Source: Kocuria flava
GTDB taxonomy: Bacteria > Actinomycetota > Actinomycetes > Actinomycetales > Micrococcaceae
Length of the DNA: 64,000 bases
NCBI RefSeq assembly: GCF_001482365.1
Contig: NZ_CP013254.1
Span: 992,001 to 1,056,000, forward strand
Direction of reading: 5' to 3'
Below, in pieces: positions 1 through 8,702 of the stretch (position 1 is the stretch's first letter; every line of letters begins with the position of its first letter). The position numbers were made by a program, and so were the translations under genes. The notes under the pieces were generated by a model that worked only from the letters and a program-made list of their open reading frames with translations, made no database searches and was not told the origin of the DNA.

Positions 1-799
1 CCCGCTCTCCGAGGCGGTGCAGGCGCAGCTGCGCGCCGAGTACAACCTCGACGACCCGCTGCTGATCCAGTACCTGAAGTACCTGGCCGGGCTGGTCCAG
101 GGCGACTTCGGCACCGACTTCTCCGGCCGGCCCGTGCTCGCCACGATCCTGGACCGGCTGCCCGTGACCGCCCGCCTGGCCCTCGTGGCCGTGGGCTTCG
201 AGATCCTCATCGGCATCGCCGCCGGCGTCCTGGCCGGCCTGCGCCGGGGGTCGTTCTTCGACAACCTGGTGCTCGTCTCGACCACGGTCGTGGTCTCGAT
301 CCCCGTGTTCGTCCTGGGCTTCCTCGCCCAGTACGTCTTCGGGGTGCGCCTGGGCTGGTTCCCGATCGCGGGCATCTCCCAGGGCTGGTACAGCTACGTC
401 CTGCCGGGCCTGGTGCTCGCGGCGCTCTCGCTGGCCTACGTGGCGCGGCTGACCCGCACGAGCCTCGCCGAGAACCTGCAGAGCGACTACGTGCGCACCG
501 CCCGGGCCAAGGGCCTGAGCGAGGCCCGCGTGGTCGGCAAGCACACCCTGCGCAACAGCCTGATCCCGGTGATCACCTTCATCGGCGCCGACCTCGGCGC
601 CCTGATGGGCGGGGCGATCGTCACCGAGTCGGTGTTCAACATCCCCGGCCTGGGCCGGGCGGTCTACGACGCGGTGCTGCGGCAGGAGGGCGCCGTCGTC
701 GTCGGGATCGTGACCCTGTTCGTGTTCTTCTACATCTTCTTCAACCTGGTGGTCGACGTCCTCTACGCCGCCCTCGACCCGAGGATCCGCTATGAATGA
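1..799 (+). CDS. Peptide ABC transporter permease, DppB-like (5' end outside window)
   Basis: Inner-membrane permease of a dipeptide/oligopeptide ABC importer. The frame is open from the first bases of the window, so the start and first transmembrane segment lie upstream. Visible are a periplasmic stretch, about five hydrophobic segments and the EAA loop (ARAKGLSEARVVGKHTLRNS) that contacts the ATPases, then the usual DppB ending with a Leu-Asp-Pro-Arg motif. The stop overlaps the next gene by 8 bp, so the two are translationally coupled. The binding protein that normally starts such operons must lie upstream. The family is certain; the substrate is not. Confidence 0.93.
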   Translation, partial: PLSEAVQAQLRAEYNLDDPLLIQYLKYLAGLVQGDFGTDFSGRPVLATILDRLPVTARLALVAVGFEILIGIAAGVLAGLRRGSFFDNLVLVSTTVVVSIPVFVLGFLAQYVFGVRLGWFPIAGISQGWYSYVLPGLVLAALSLAYVARLTRTSLAENLQSDYVRTARAKGLSEARVVGKHTLRNSLIPVITFIGADLGALMGGAIVTESVFNIPGLGRAVYDAVLRQEGAVVVGIVTLFVFFYIFFNLVVDVLYAALDPRIRYE

Positions 800-1769
800 C
801 CCCCGCACGGACGCCCTCGAGGACCAGGCCCACCCGGAGGGCCTGCACCGGGAGAGCTACGCCGACCGGGTGGACGACCGCGCCGACGAGCTGGCCTCGG
901 CGGCCGCGGCCGGGGACATCGAGCAGACCAGCCTGTGGCAGGACGCCTGGCGGCAGCTGCGCCGCAACCCGTTCTTCCTCGTGGGCGCGCTGCTGTTCCT
1001 GGTCTTCGCGACCATGGCGGTGGCCCCGGGGCTGTTCACCTCGACCGACCCGAGGGCCTGCGACCTCGCCCGCTCCGGGGACGGCCCGCGGGCCGGGGCC
1101 CCGTTCGGCTTCGACGTCCAGGGCTGCGACTACTACGCCAACGTGGTGCACGGGGCCGGGGTGTCCCTCGCGATCGGCTTCCTCTCCGTGCTCGGGGTGC
1201 TCGCCATCGGCGTGGTCGTGGGCGCGCTGGCCGGCTACTACGGCGGGTGGATCGACTCGCTGCTGGCCCGCGTGACCGACATCTTCTACGGCCTGCCGCT
1301 GATCCTGGGGGCGATCATCCTGCTCTCCGTGCTGCCCGAGCGCGGGGTGCTCGAGGTCTCCCTCGCGCTGATCGCCTTCGGCTGGATGACCGCGATGCGC
1401 CTGGTGCGCTCCAACGTCATCGGGGTCAAGCAGTCCGACTACGTCCAGGCCGCCCGCGCCCTCGGGGCCCGGACCGGGCGGATCATCGTCCGGCACATCC
1501 TGCCCAACGCCGTGGCCCCCGTGCTCGTCTACGCCACGATCGCGGTGGGCACGATCATCGCCTCCGAGGCGACGCTGACGTTCCTGGGCGTGGGTCTGCA
1601 GCTGCCCGAGATCTCCTGGGGCCTGCAGATCAACGCCGCCCAGAACCGGCTGCGCGACGCCCCGCACCTGATCCTGTTCCCCTCGCTCTTCCTGTCCCTG
1701 ACCGTGCTCGCGTTCATCCTCATGGGGGATGCGCTGCGCGACGCCCTCGACCCGAAACTGCGCCGATGA
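792..1769 (+). CDS. Peptide ABC transporter permease, DppC-like
   Basis: Second inner-membrane permease of the same importer, 325 aa. A hydrophilic N-terminal tail of about 60 residues precedes the first membrane segment (around residues 70-90), as in OppC/DppC proteins. Four or five more segments follow. The EAA loop (ARALGARTGRIIVRHILPNA) lies near residues 215-235. The ATG sits inside the last codons of the upstream permease, and its stop overlaps the next start as ATGA, so the genes form one transcript. It should pair with the preceding permease to form the channel. Confidence 0.94.
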   Translation: MNDPRTDALEDQAHPEGLHRESYADRVDDRADELASAAAAGDIEQTSLWQDAWRQLRRNPFFLVGALLFLVFATMAVAPGLFTSTDPRACDLARSGDGPRAGAPFGFDVQGCDYYANVVHGAGVSLAIGFLSVLGVLAIGVVVGALAGYYGGWIDSLLARVTDIFYGLPLILGAIILLSVLPERGVLEVSLALIAFGWMTAMRLVRSNVIGVKQSDYVQAARALGARTGRIIVRHILPNAVAPVLVYATIAVGTIIASEATLTFLGVGLQLPEISWGLQINAAQNRLRDAPHLILFPSLFLSLTVLAFILMGDALRDALDPKLRR

Positions 1770-2824
1770 ACCCCTCGCACCCCGTTCCCGCCCCGGCGGA
1801 CCCGCAGCAGCGGGACGCGGAGCAGCCCGTCCTCGAGGTCGAGGACCTCGCGGTCGAGTTCCGCTCCCGCCGCCGCACCGTCCGGGCCGTCAACGGCATC
1901 TCCTACGCGGTCCGCCCCGGGGAGACCCTCGCCATCGTCGGGGAGTCCGGCTCGGGCAAGTCCGTCTCCGCCCAGGCGGTCATGGGCATCCTCGACGTCC
2001 CCCCGGCGCGCATCACGCGCGGCGCCATCCGCTTCCGCGGCCGCGACCTGCTGGGGATGACCCGCAAGGAGCAGCGGGCCGTGCGCGGGCCGGGCATCGC
2101 CATGGTCTTCCAGGACGCGCTGTCCGCCCTCAACCCCGTCTTCACGGTCGGGCACCAGATCGGGGAGCTGTTCCGCGTCCACCGCGGGGCCTCCCGCGCC
2201 GAGGCCCGGGAGCGGGCGGTCGAGCTCATGGAGCGCGTCGGCATCCCCGCCGCCCGCGAGCGCGTCGACGCCTATCCGCACCAGTTCTCCGGCGGGATGC
2301 GCCAGCGCGTGATGATCGCGATGGCCGTCGCCCTGGACCCGGACCTGCTGATCGCCGACGAGCCCACGACCGCCCTCGACGTCACCGTCCAGGCCCAGAT
2401 CATGGACCTGCTCACCGAGCTGCAGGAGCAGACGGGGACGGGGATGATCCTCATCACCCACGACCTCGGGGTCGTCAACGAGGTCGCCGACCGGGTGGCC
2501 GTGATGTACGCCGGGCGGATCGTGGAGAACGGCACGGTCGACGAGGTCCTGGCCGCCCCGCTGCACCCCTACACGAAGGGCCTGATGGCCTCGATGCCGA
2601 GCCTCGAGTCCCATGGGGAGCGGCTGCACCCGGTCACCGGCACCCCGCCGGACCTCTCGGCCATCCCCTCCGGGTGCGCCTTCCACCCGCGCTGCCCGCT
2701 GGCCCGCTCCGGGGCCGCGGCCGCCCCCGGCGCCGACTGCGCCGGAGATGTCCCGGCGCTGCGCGAGATCGTCCCGGGCCGCACGGCGGCCTGCCACTAC
2801 AGCGAGGAGCTCGCCCATGGCTGA
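1766..2824 (+). CDS. Peptide ABC transporter ATP-binding protein, DppD-like
   Basis: Cytoplasmic ATPase of the importer, 352 aa. The ATG at 1766 overlaps the preceding stop by 4 bp. Walker A (GESGSGKS) is at residues 59-66; the Q-loop, the signature FSGGMRQR and Walker B (LLIADEPT) follow in order. The C-terminal oligopeptide-transporter extension contains the Cys-rich motif (GCAFHPRCPLA, then a later Cys) that binds an Fe-S cluster or metal in Dpp/Opp ATPases. It is expected to work as a heterodimer with the next gene, whose start overlaps this stop by 8 bp. Confidence 0.95.
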   Translation: MNPSHPVPAPADPQQRDAEQPVLEVEDLAVEFRSRRRTVRAVNGISYAVRPGETLAIVGESGSGKSVSAQAVMGILDVPPARITRGAIRFRGRDLLGMTRKEQRAVRGPGIAMVFQDALSALNPVFTVGHQIGELFRVHRGASRAEARERAVELMERVGIPAARERVDAYPHQFSGGMRQRVMIAMAVALDPDLLIADEPTTALDVTVQAQIMDLLTELQEQTGTGMILITHDLGVVNEVADRVAVMYAGRIVENGTVDEVLAAPLHPYTKGLMASMPSLESHGERLHPVTGTPPDLSAIPSGCAFHPRCPLARSGAAAAPGADCAGDVPALREIVPGRTAACHYSEELAHG

Positions 2825-3860
2825 GACGGCACCGGTCCCCGGGGGGACGACGACGGCGCAGGCGCCGCTGCTGCAGCTGCGGGGGCTGACCAAGCACTTC
2901 CCGCTCACGCAGGGCATCGTCCTGCGGCGCACGATCGGGCAGGTGCGGGCGGTCGAGGGCGTGGACCTCACCGTGGGCGCCGGCGAGACGCTGGGGCTGG
3001 TGGGGGAGTCCGGCTCGGGCAAGTCCACGGTCGCGAAGCTCGTGATGGCACTCGAGCGGCCCACCGCCGGGCAGGTGCTCTACAAGGGCCGGGACGTCGC
3101 GGCGATGGGCGCCCGCGAGCTGCGGGAGTACCGGCGCAACGTGCAGATCATCTTCCAGGACCCCTACTCCTCGCTGAACCCCCGGATGACGGTGGGCGAC
3201 ATCGTGGCCGAGGCCTGGGACGTGCACCCCAACACCCTCGACCGCAAGGACCGCGGGGCGCGGGTGCGGGAGCTGCTCGAGCGGGTGGGGCTGCGCGCCG
3301 ACTACGCCAACCGCTACCCGCACCAGTTCTCGGGCGGGCAGCGCCAGCGGATCGGGATCGCCCGGGCCCTGGCGCTGCGCCCCGAGCTGATCGTCTGCGA
3401 CGAGCCCGTCTCCGCCCTCGACGTCTCGGTCCAGGCCCAGGTGATCAACCTCCTCCAGGACCTGCAGGACGAGTTCGGGCTGTCCTTCCTGTTCATCGCC
3501 CACGACCTCTCCGTGGTGCGCCACCTCAGCGACCGGGTGGCCGTGATGTACCTCGGCGGCGTGGTGGAGACCGGCGACCGGGACGCCATCTACGAGCGCG
3601 CCGCCCACCCCTACACCCAGGCCCTGCTGTCCGCGGTGCCGGTGCACGAGCCCGCCCTGCGGGGATCCCGGGAGCGGATCATGCTCAGCGGCGACCTGCC
3701 CAGCCCGGCCGACCCGCCCTCCGGGTGCCGGTTCCGCACCCGCTGCTGGAAGGCCCAGGACGTCTGCGCCGAGGAGGTCCCGGAGCTGGTGGACCGGGGC
3801 CAGGGCCACCCCTCGGCCTGCCACTTCGCCGAGCTGCGGGCGCCCGCCCCGCGGCCCTAG
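2817..3860 (+). CDS. Peptide ABC transporter ATP-binding protein, DppF-like
   Basis: Second ATPase of the importer, 347 aa. Walker A (GESGSGKS) is at residues 63-70, the signature is FSGGQRQR and Walker B is LIVCDEP. The family-typical C-terminal oligopeptide-transporter domain has a Cys-containing motif (GCRFRTRCWKA). It is the last gene of the operon: a perfect 15-bp terminator hairpin begins 33 bp after its stop. A peptide importer immediately before a 5-oxoproline locus could supply N-terminal pyroglutamyl peptides, but no shared operator was seen and the link is speculative. Confidence 0.95.
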   Translation: MAETAPVPGGTTTAQAPLLQLRGLTKHFPLTQGIVLRRTIGQVRAVEGVDLTVGAGETLGLVGESGSGKSTVAKLVMALERPTAGQVLYKGRDVAAMGARELREYRRNVQIIFQDPYSSLNPRMTVGDIVAEAWDVHPNTLDRKDRGARVRELLERVGLRADYANRYPHQFSGGQRQRIGIARALALRPELIVCDEPVSALDVSVQAQVINLLQDLQDEFGLSFLFIAHDLSVVRHLSDRVAVMYLGGVVETGDRDAIYERAAHPYTQALLSAVPVHEPALRGSRERIMLSGDLPSPADPPSGCRFRTRCWKAQDVCAEEVPELVDRGQGHPSACHFAELRAPAPRP

Positions 3861-3893
3861 CCGGGGCGCCCCTCCCGGAGGTCGTGGGCACAG

Positions 3894-3930
3894 GGCCCCG
3901 GCCGGACCGCCGGTCCGGCCGGGGCCTTTT
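3894..3930 (+). terminator. Intrinsic terminator after the peptide importer operon
   Basis: Perfect inverted repeat: a 15-bp arm (3894-3908) pairs with 3912-3926 around a 3-nt loop and is followed by TTTT at 3927-3930. This is the clearest canonical terminator in the window and isolates the importer from the locus downstream. Confidence 0.93.
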
Positions 3931-3943
3931 CCGCGCCCGACCG

Positions 3944-3973
3944 TTGCGCAGATTGTTCAACAATCACTACACT
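3944..3973 (+). promoter_or_regulatory. Promoter of the NRAMP-like/DUF1445 operon
   Basis: TTGCGC (3944-3949) and TACACT (3968-3973) are spaced by 18 bp, close to a vegetative sigma-70-type promoter. The palindromic operator fills the spacer, so a bound regulator would block RNA polymerase. The transcript would start near 3980, leaving about 80 nt of leader before the ATG at 4061. Confidence 0.65.
3951..3965. promoter_or_regulatory. Palindromic operator, copy 1 (probable GntR/FadR-type site)
   Basis: GATTGTTCAACAATC is a perfect odd-length palindrome (7-bp arms around a central C). An almost identical copy lies at 11072-11086, ahead of the pxpA operon. The only regulator gene in this locus encodes a FadR-subfamily GntR protein, and that family often binds short sites with TTGT and ACAA half-sites. 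Placement between -35 and -10 implies repression. That this regulator binds here is inference. Confidence 0.8.
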
Positions 3974-4060
3974 GACTCGGAAGTGACCGGGGCCACTCCC
4001 GTGGCCGGTCGGCGTCGCCGTCGTCGTGCAGGTCGCAACCGCGAAACCCAGGAGGGCTCC

Positions 4061-5314
4061 ATGTCCAGCTCCGCCCCCGTGCCGCCCGCCGAGAAGGAGA
4101 CCGGCTCCGCCCTCGGCCCCGCGGCCATGCGGGCCGTGAACCGCTCCGCCCTGCTGGGCGCGCTGTTCCTCATGGCCACCTCGGCCATCGGCCCCGGCTT
4201 CATCACCCAGACCGCCAACTTCACCGTCCAGCTCGGCGCGGCCTTCGCCTTCGCGATCGTCGTCTCGATCGTCGTGGACATCGCCGTGCAGCTGAACGTG
4301 TGGCGGGTCATCGGCGTCTCCGGGCTCAAGGCCCACGAGCTCGGCAACCGCGTGCTGCCCGGTCTGGGCTGGTTCATCGCCGCGCTCGTGGCCACCGGCG
4401 GGCTCGTGTTCAACATCGGCAACACCGCTGGCGGCGGGCTCGGCCTCAACGCCCTGCTGGGCCTCGACGCGACCTGGGGCGGGATCCTCACCGCCCTGCT
4501 CGCCGTGGGCGTGTTCCTCAGCCGCCGCGCCGGCGTGGCCCTCGACCGGATCGTCGTGGCCCTCGGCGTCGTGATGATCCTCGTGACCGGCTACGTCGCG
4601 GTCGTCTCGCAGCCGCCCGTGGGCGAGGCCCTGCGCAACGTGGTCCTGCCGGAGGAGGTCAGCTTCCTCGTGGTCACCACGCTGATCGGCGGCACCGTGG
4701 GCGGCTACATCACCTACGCGGGCGCCCACCGCGTGGTCGACGCCGGGATCACCGGGGTCGAGAACGTCAAGCAGATCTCCCGCAGCTCCGTGGTGAGCAT
4801 CGTCGTCACCGGCGTGATGCGCTTCCTGCTCTTCCTGGCGATCCTCGGCGTGGTCGCCGGCGGGGCGCAGCTGGCCGGGGAGAACCTCGCGGCCCAGGCC
4901 TTCCAGTCGGCCGCCGGCGAGGTCGGGCTGCGGCTGTTCGGCGTGATCCTGTGGGCGGCCTCCGTCTCCTCGGTGATCGGCGCGGCCTACACCTCCGTCT
5001 CCTTCCTCACCACCTCCCGCACCGCCCCGCGCACCCGCAGCCTGCTCACCGTGGCGTTCATCCTGATCTCCGCCGCCGTGTTCACCCTGCTCGGGCAGGC
5101 GCCCTCGACCCTGCTCATCGTGGCCGGGGCCGTCAACGGGCTGATCCTGCCGCTGGGCTTCGCCGTGCTCCTGTGGGTGGCCTGGCGCCGGCGCGACCTG
5201 CTGGGCGGCTACGAGTACCCGACGTGGCTCGCGGTCCTCGGCACCCTGGTGTGGCTGCTGACGATCTGGCTCGGCGTCCAGTCGCTCAGCGGCATCGCCG
5301 CGCTGTGGGCATGA
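4061..5314 (+). CDS. NRAMP-related transporter of a 5-oxoproline locus (YcsG-like)
   Basis: Integral membrane protein of 417 aa with about 11 hydrophobic segments. It resembles the divergent NRAMP branch found beside pxpA/kipI/kipA genes, such as YcsG of Bacillus subtilis. The start at 4061 follows a strong AGGAGG site. The first segment has the NRAMP-like GPGF (residues 44-47) but then reads ITQTANFT where metal-transporting members have the DPGN motif. The segment-6 region (GGYITYAGAHR) also lacks the Met-Pro-His metal motif. The substrate may therefore be organic, perhaps 5-oxoproline. Its stop overlaps the DUF1445 gene as ATGA. Family is sure; substrate is inferred. Confidence 0.85.
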   Translation: MSSSAPVPPAEKETGSALGPAAMRAVNRSALLGALFLMATSAIGPGFITQTANFTVQLGAAFAFAIVVSIVVDIAVQLNVWRVIGVSGLKAHELGNRVLPGLGWFIAALVATGGLVFNIGNTAGGGLGLNALLGLDATWGGILTALLAVGVFLSRRAGVALDRIVVALGVVMILVTGYVAVVSQPPVGEALRNVVLPEEVSFLVVTTLIGGTVGGYITYAGAHRVVDAGITGVENVKQISRSSVVSIVVTGVMRFLLFLAILGVVAGGAQLAGENLAAQAFQSAAGEVGLRLFGVILWAASVSSVIGAAYTSVSFLTTSRTAPRTRSLLTVAFILISAAVFTLLGQAPSTLLIVAGAVNGLILPLGFAVLLWVAWRRRDLLGGYEYPTWLAVLGTLVWLLTIWLGVQSLSGIAALWA

Positions 5315-6114
5315 GCGCCGCGCCGGCCCGCGCCGAGCGGGCGGGCCTGGCCCCCGCCGCGGCGCGCGCCCTGTTCCGCGACGGACTGGTCACCCCGACC
5401 TCCGGGTTCAGCGACGGCCACGCCCAGGCCAACCTCATCGTGGTCCCGCGGGACTGGGCCTTCGACGTCCTGCTCTTCGCCCAGCGCAACCCCAAGCCGT
5501 GCCCGGTGCTGGGCGTGCTCGACGCCGGCGAGGTCGAGGGGCCCCTGCTGCCCGGCGGCGACGTCCGCACCGACGTGCCGCTGTACACCGTCTACGAGCA
5601 CGGGGAGGCGGCCGGCACCCGCACCGACCTGCTCGACGTGTGGCGGGACGACCTCGTGACCTTCGCCCTGGGCTGCAGCTTCACCTTCGAGGCCGCCCTG
5701 CAGGAGGCCGGGATCCCCGTGGCCCACCTCGAGCAGGGCGTCAACGTGCCGATGTACCGCACCTCGGTGGAGTGCACCCCCGCGGGCCGGCTCTCGGGCC
5801 CGCTCGTGGTCTCGATGCGCCCGGTCCCCGCCTCCCGCGTGGCCGACGCCGTGCGGATCACCTCCCGCTACCCGGCCGTGCACGGGGCGCCCGTGCACGT
5901 GGGAGCCCCGGAGGAGCTGGGCATCCGCGACCTCGCGGCCCCCGACTTCGGCGACCCGGTCGGGATCCCCGCCGGGCACGTGCCGGTGTTCTGGGCCTGC
6001 GGGGTCACCCCGCAGGCGGCCGTGCTGGCCTCGGGGGTGCCCTTCGCCCTCGGCCACGCCCCCGGGCACATGCTGGTCACCGACGCCCCGAACTGGCAGT
6101 ACCAGGTGCCCTGA
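5311..6114 (+). CDS. DUF1445 protein, putative hydro-lyase / D-glutamate cyclase (YcsI-like)
   Basis: Cytoplasmic enzyme of 267 aa in the DUF1445 family. Members are annotated as putative hydro-lyases, and homologues are D-glutamate cyclases that interconvert D-glutamate and 5-oxo-D-proline. Conserved family features are visible: the N-terminal GFSDGHAQANL, a Cys-containing GCSFTFEAAL block in the middle and a closing HAPGHMLVTD stretch. Translation is coupled to the transporter by a 4-bp overlap. With PxpA and PxpBC nearby, the likely role is feeding D-derived 5-oxoproline into the same pool. The family call is firm; the reaction rests on family knowledge and context. Confidence 0.85.
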   Translation: MSAAPARAERAGLAPAAARALFRDGLVTPTSGFSDGHAQANLIVVPRDWAFDVLLFAQRNPKPCPVLGVLDAGEVEGPLLPGGDVRTDVPLYTVYEHGEAAGTRTDLLDVWRDDLVTFALGCSFTFEAALQEAGIPVAHLEQGVNVPMYRTSVECTPAGRLSGPLVVSMRPVPASRVADAVRITSRYPAVHGAPVHVGAPEELGIRDLAAPDFGDPVGIPAGHVPVFWACGVTPQAAVLASGVPFALGHAPGHMLVTDAPNWQYQVP

Positions 6115-6135
6115 GCGGCCCGGACCGATCCGACC

Positions 6136-6181
6136 CCGCACCCCGGGGGCCTGCCCGACCGGGCAGGCCCCCGGGGTGCGG
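6136..6181. terminator. Long perfect hairpin between convergent operons
   Basis: A 21-bp perfect stem (6136-6156 with 6161-6181) and a 4-nt GACC loop lie between the stop of the DUF1445 gene and the end of the GntR gene on the other strand. There is no T-run on either side. Its position between converging genes suggests a bidirectional, U-tract-independent terminator. Confidence 0.75.
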
Positions 6182-6228
6182 TCCGTCCGGCAGGGCCTCC
6201 GGGCCCGGCAGCGGCGACCGGGCCGCCG

Positions 6229-6924
6229 TCAGGCCCGGTCGGGGACCCCGAGGGCGGCGAGCACCCGGTCCCGGCCCGCGGCCAGGTAGGCGGCCATCTC
6301 CGCGGCGGCCTCCTGCGACCGGCCGGCCTCGAACAGGGCGGTGATCCGGTCGTTGCGCTCCACGAAGGGCATGTGGAAGGACGGGTCCTCGCGCATGCCC
6401 AGGAACACCAGGCGCATCTCCGCGAGGATCCGGTCCATCAGCTCGTCCTGGCGGCTCGAGCCCGCGAGCGCGACCACGGCCCGGTGGAAGCGCTGGTTGG
6501 CGTCGGCGGTGGCCGCGACGTCCCCGCGCTCGCGCGCGGCCCGGCCCGCGGCCACCGCGGCGTGCAGCTGCGGGGCGGGGCCCGGCTCGGCCCAGCGCAG
6601 CGCGGAGGTCTCGAGGGCCAGGCGCACCCGGTACATCTCCCGCACGTCCTCGGGCCCGGGCCGGGCCACGCTGACCCCGCGGTGGGGCAGGCGGGTCAGC
6701 AGGTTCTCGTCGGCGAGGGCCGCGAAGGCCTCCCGCAGGGTGTTGCGGGAGATCCCGAGCACCCGGCTGACCTGCGCCTCGGACAGGCGGGTCCCGGGCA
6801 GCAGCCGCCCGGCGGTGATGGTCCCGCGCAGCACCGCCGCGGCCCAGGGGGTGGCCTCGCCCGAGGGTGCGGGGCCGGCCTGGGCGGCGGCGGCGGCGAG
6901 GGTGGAGTCGTCGACGGCGTTCAT
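6229..6924 (-). CDS. GntR family transcriptional regulator, FadR (FCD) subfamily
   Basis: 231 aa. An N-terminal winged helix-turn-helix covers about residues 25-88, with recognition region LSEAQVSRVLGISRNTLREA at 47-66. An all-helical FCD effector domain (about 93-220) carries the Arg/Glu and His residues typical of small-acid sensors. It lies 49 bp downstream of the biotin carboxylase gene on the same strand, so it is probably the last gene of the pxpA operon and autoregulated. Two matching palindromes ahead of both operons are the obvious targets. The ligand could be 5-oxoproline or glutamate; that is inference. Confidence 0.9.
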   Translation of the reverse strand: MNAVDDSTLAAAAAQAGPAPSGEATPWAAAVLRGTITAGRLLPGTRLSEAQVSRVLGISRNTLREAFAALADENLLTRLPHRGVSVARPGPEDVREMYRVRLALETSALRWAEPGPAPQLHAAVAAGRAARERGDVAATADANQRFHRAVVALAGSSRQDELMDRILAEMRLVFLGMREDPSFHMPFVERNDRITALFEAGRSQEAAAEMAAYLAAGRDRVLAALGVPDRA

Positions 6925-6973
6925 CGCCTCCCCATCCTGGCACCCCGGCTCGGCGCGGGCGGGACCGGCACGC

Positions 6974-8698
6974 TCAGTCCAGCCGGGCCAGCACCTGGTC
7001 CGCCGCGACGGACTCGCCCGGCTCGGCGAGCAGCTCGCCCACCCGGCCGGTGCGGGGGGCGGGGACGCGGGTCTCGGTCTTCATGGCCTCGAGCACCGCG
7101 ACGTCCTGGCCGGCCTCGACCTCCTGACCCGCCTCGACGAGCCAGGACACGAGCGTCCCGGCGAACGGGGCCGTCACGGCGCCGTCCTCCGCCGCGGCCG
7201 GAGCGGGGGCGGCCGCGGCCCCCGGGGCCGCGCTGAGCGCGGCGGCGAGGGCCTCGGGCAGCCCGATGCGCACCCGCCGCCCGTCGACGTCGACCGTGAA
7301 GCGGGTGCGCCCGGCCTCGCCGGCCCGGGCGTACTCGGTGTCGGGGGCCAGCCGCGGGGCCAGCTCGTCCTCGATCCAGGTGGTCCACACCCCGAGACCG
7401 TCGCCGCCGGCGAAGGCCGGCTCGTCGAGGACGGTGCGGTGGAACGGCACGGTCGTGGCCACCCCGTGCACCCGCAGCTCGCGCAGCGCGGTGCGGGCGC
7501 GCACGAGGGCCTGCTCGCGGGTCGGGGCGCTGACCACGAGCTTGAGCAGCAGGGAGTCGAAGGTCGTGGCCACGCGGGAGCCGGCCCGCACCCCGGAGTC
7601 CAGGCGCACGCCGGGCCCGGTGGGGGCGTCCACGGCCTCCACCGTCCCGCCCGAGGGCAGGAAGCCGCGGCCGGGGTCCTCGGCGTTGACCCGGAACTCG
7701 ATCGCGTGCCCCCGCGGGGCGGGCGTGCGCGTCACCGGCAGGGGCCGGCCGGCGGCGACGTCGAGCTGGGCGCGCACGAGGTCCACGCCGTAGACCTCCT
7801 CGGTGATCGGGTGCTCGACCTGCAGGCGGGTGTTGACCTCCAGGAAGGAGATCAGCCCGTCCGGGGCCACGAGGAACTCGGCGGTGCCCACGCCCACGTA
7901 CCCGGCCTCGCGGAAGATCCCGGCGGCGGCCTCGTGGATGCGGGTGCGCTGGTCGTCGGTGAGGAACGGCGCGGGGGCCTCCTCGACGAGCTTCTGGTGG
8001 CGCCGCTGCAGGGAGCAGTCGCGGGTGCCGAGCACGACCACCTGGCCGTGGGCGTCGGCGAGCACCTGGGCCTCGACGTGGCGGGGGCGGTCGAGGAAGC
8101 GCTCGAGGAAGCACTCCTCGCGGCCGAAGGCGCCGCGGGCCTCGCGGGCGGCCGCGGCGAAGGCCTCCTCGACCTCCTCGAGCTCGCGCACCACGCGCAT
8201 CCCGCGCCCGCCGCCGCCGTGGGCGGCCTTGACGATCACCGGCAGCCCGTGCTCCTCCGCGAAGGCCCGGGCCTCCTCGGGGGTGCCCACGGGTCCGTCG
8301 GTGCCGGGCACCAGCGGGGCCCCGACCCGGCGGGCGAGCTCGCGGGCGGCGACCTTGTCCCCGAGCAGCGCGATGGTCTCCGGGGAGGGGCCGATCCAGG
8401 TCAGACCGGCCTCCTGCACGGCCCGGGCGAAGCCGGCGTTCTCGGAGAGGAAGCCGTAGCCGGGGTGCACGGCGTCGGCCCCGGCCCGGCGGGCGACCGC
8501 GAGCAGCTTCTCGGCGTCGAGGTAGGTCTCGGCGGGGGAGGAGCCCTCGAGGGAGTGCGCCTCGTCGGCGAGCTCCACGTGGGGGGCGTCGGCGTCGGGG
8601 TCGGCGTAGACGGCCACGGAGGCCAGCCCGGCCTCGGCGCACGCGTGGACCACGCGCACGGCGATCTCCCCGCGGTTGGCGATCAGGACTTTGCGCAC
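6974..8698 (-). CDS. Biotin carboxylase fused to biotin carboxyl carrier domain (acyl-CoA carboxylase alpha-like)
   Basis: 574 aa, GTG start with an AGGAG site 5-6 nt ahead. Residues 1-445 form biotin carboxylase: N-terminal RKVLIANRGEIAVRV, glycine-rich ATP loop GGGGRGM at 161-167, and the conserved NTRLQVEHP. A low-complexity Ala/Pro linker follows, then a C-terminal biotinyl domain with AMKTE, whose lysine 540 should carry biotin. The protein carboxylates biotin with ATP and bicarbonate, but no acyl-CoA carboxyltransferase subunit is nearby. It starts 4 nt after the PxpBC stop. PxpB/PxpC are homologous to the AHS1/AHS2 domains of urea carboxylase, so PxpBC could take the carboxyltransferase role. 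That is inference. Confidence 0.93.
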   Translation of the reverse strand: MRKVLIANRGEIAVRVVHACAEAGLASVAVYADPDADAPHVELADEAHSLEGSSPAETYLDAEKLLAVARRAGADAVHPGYGFLSENAGFARAVQEAGLTWIGPSPETIALLGDKVAARELARRVGAPLVPGTDGPVGTPEEARAFAEEHGLPVIVKAAHGGGGRGMRVVRELEEVEEAFAAAAREARGAFGREECFLERFLDRPRHVEAQVLADAHGQVVVLGTRDCSLQRRHQKLVEEAPAPFLTDDQRTRIHEAAAGIFREAGYVGVGTAEFLVAPDGLISFLEVNTRLQVEHPITEEVYGVDLVRAQLDVAAGRPLPVTRTPAPRGHAIEFRVNAEDPGRGFLPSGGTVEAVDAPTGPGVRLDSGVRAGSRVATTFDSLLLKLVVSAPTREQALVRARTALRELRVHGVATTVPFHRTVLDEPAFAGGDGLGVWTTWIEDELAPRLAPDTEYARAGEAGRTRFTVDVDGRRVRIGLPEALAAALSAAPGAAAAPAPAAAEDGAVTAPFAGTLVSWLVEAGQEVEAGQDVAVLEAMKTETRVPAPRTGRVGELLAEPGESVAADQVLARLD

Positions 8699-8702
8699 GG
8701 TG

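Noticed and set aside
741..1667. Long open frames on the opposite strand of real genes (many across the window)
   Set aside because: At this GC content antisense and off-frame open stretches are common; they show His/Gly/Arg or Pro/Arg-rich nonsense, no motifs and no ribosome sites.
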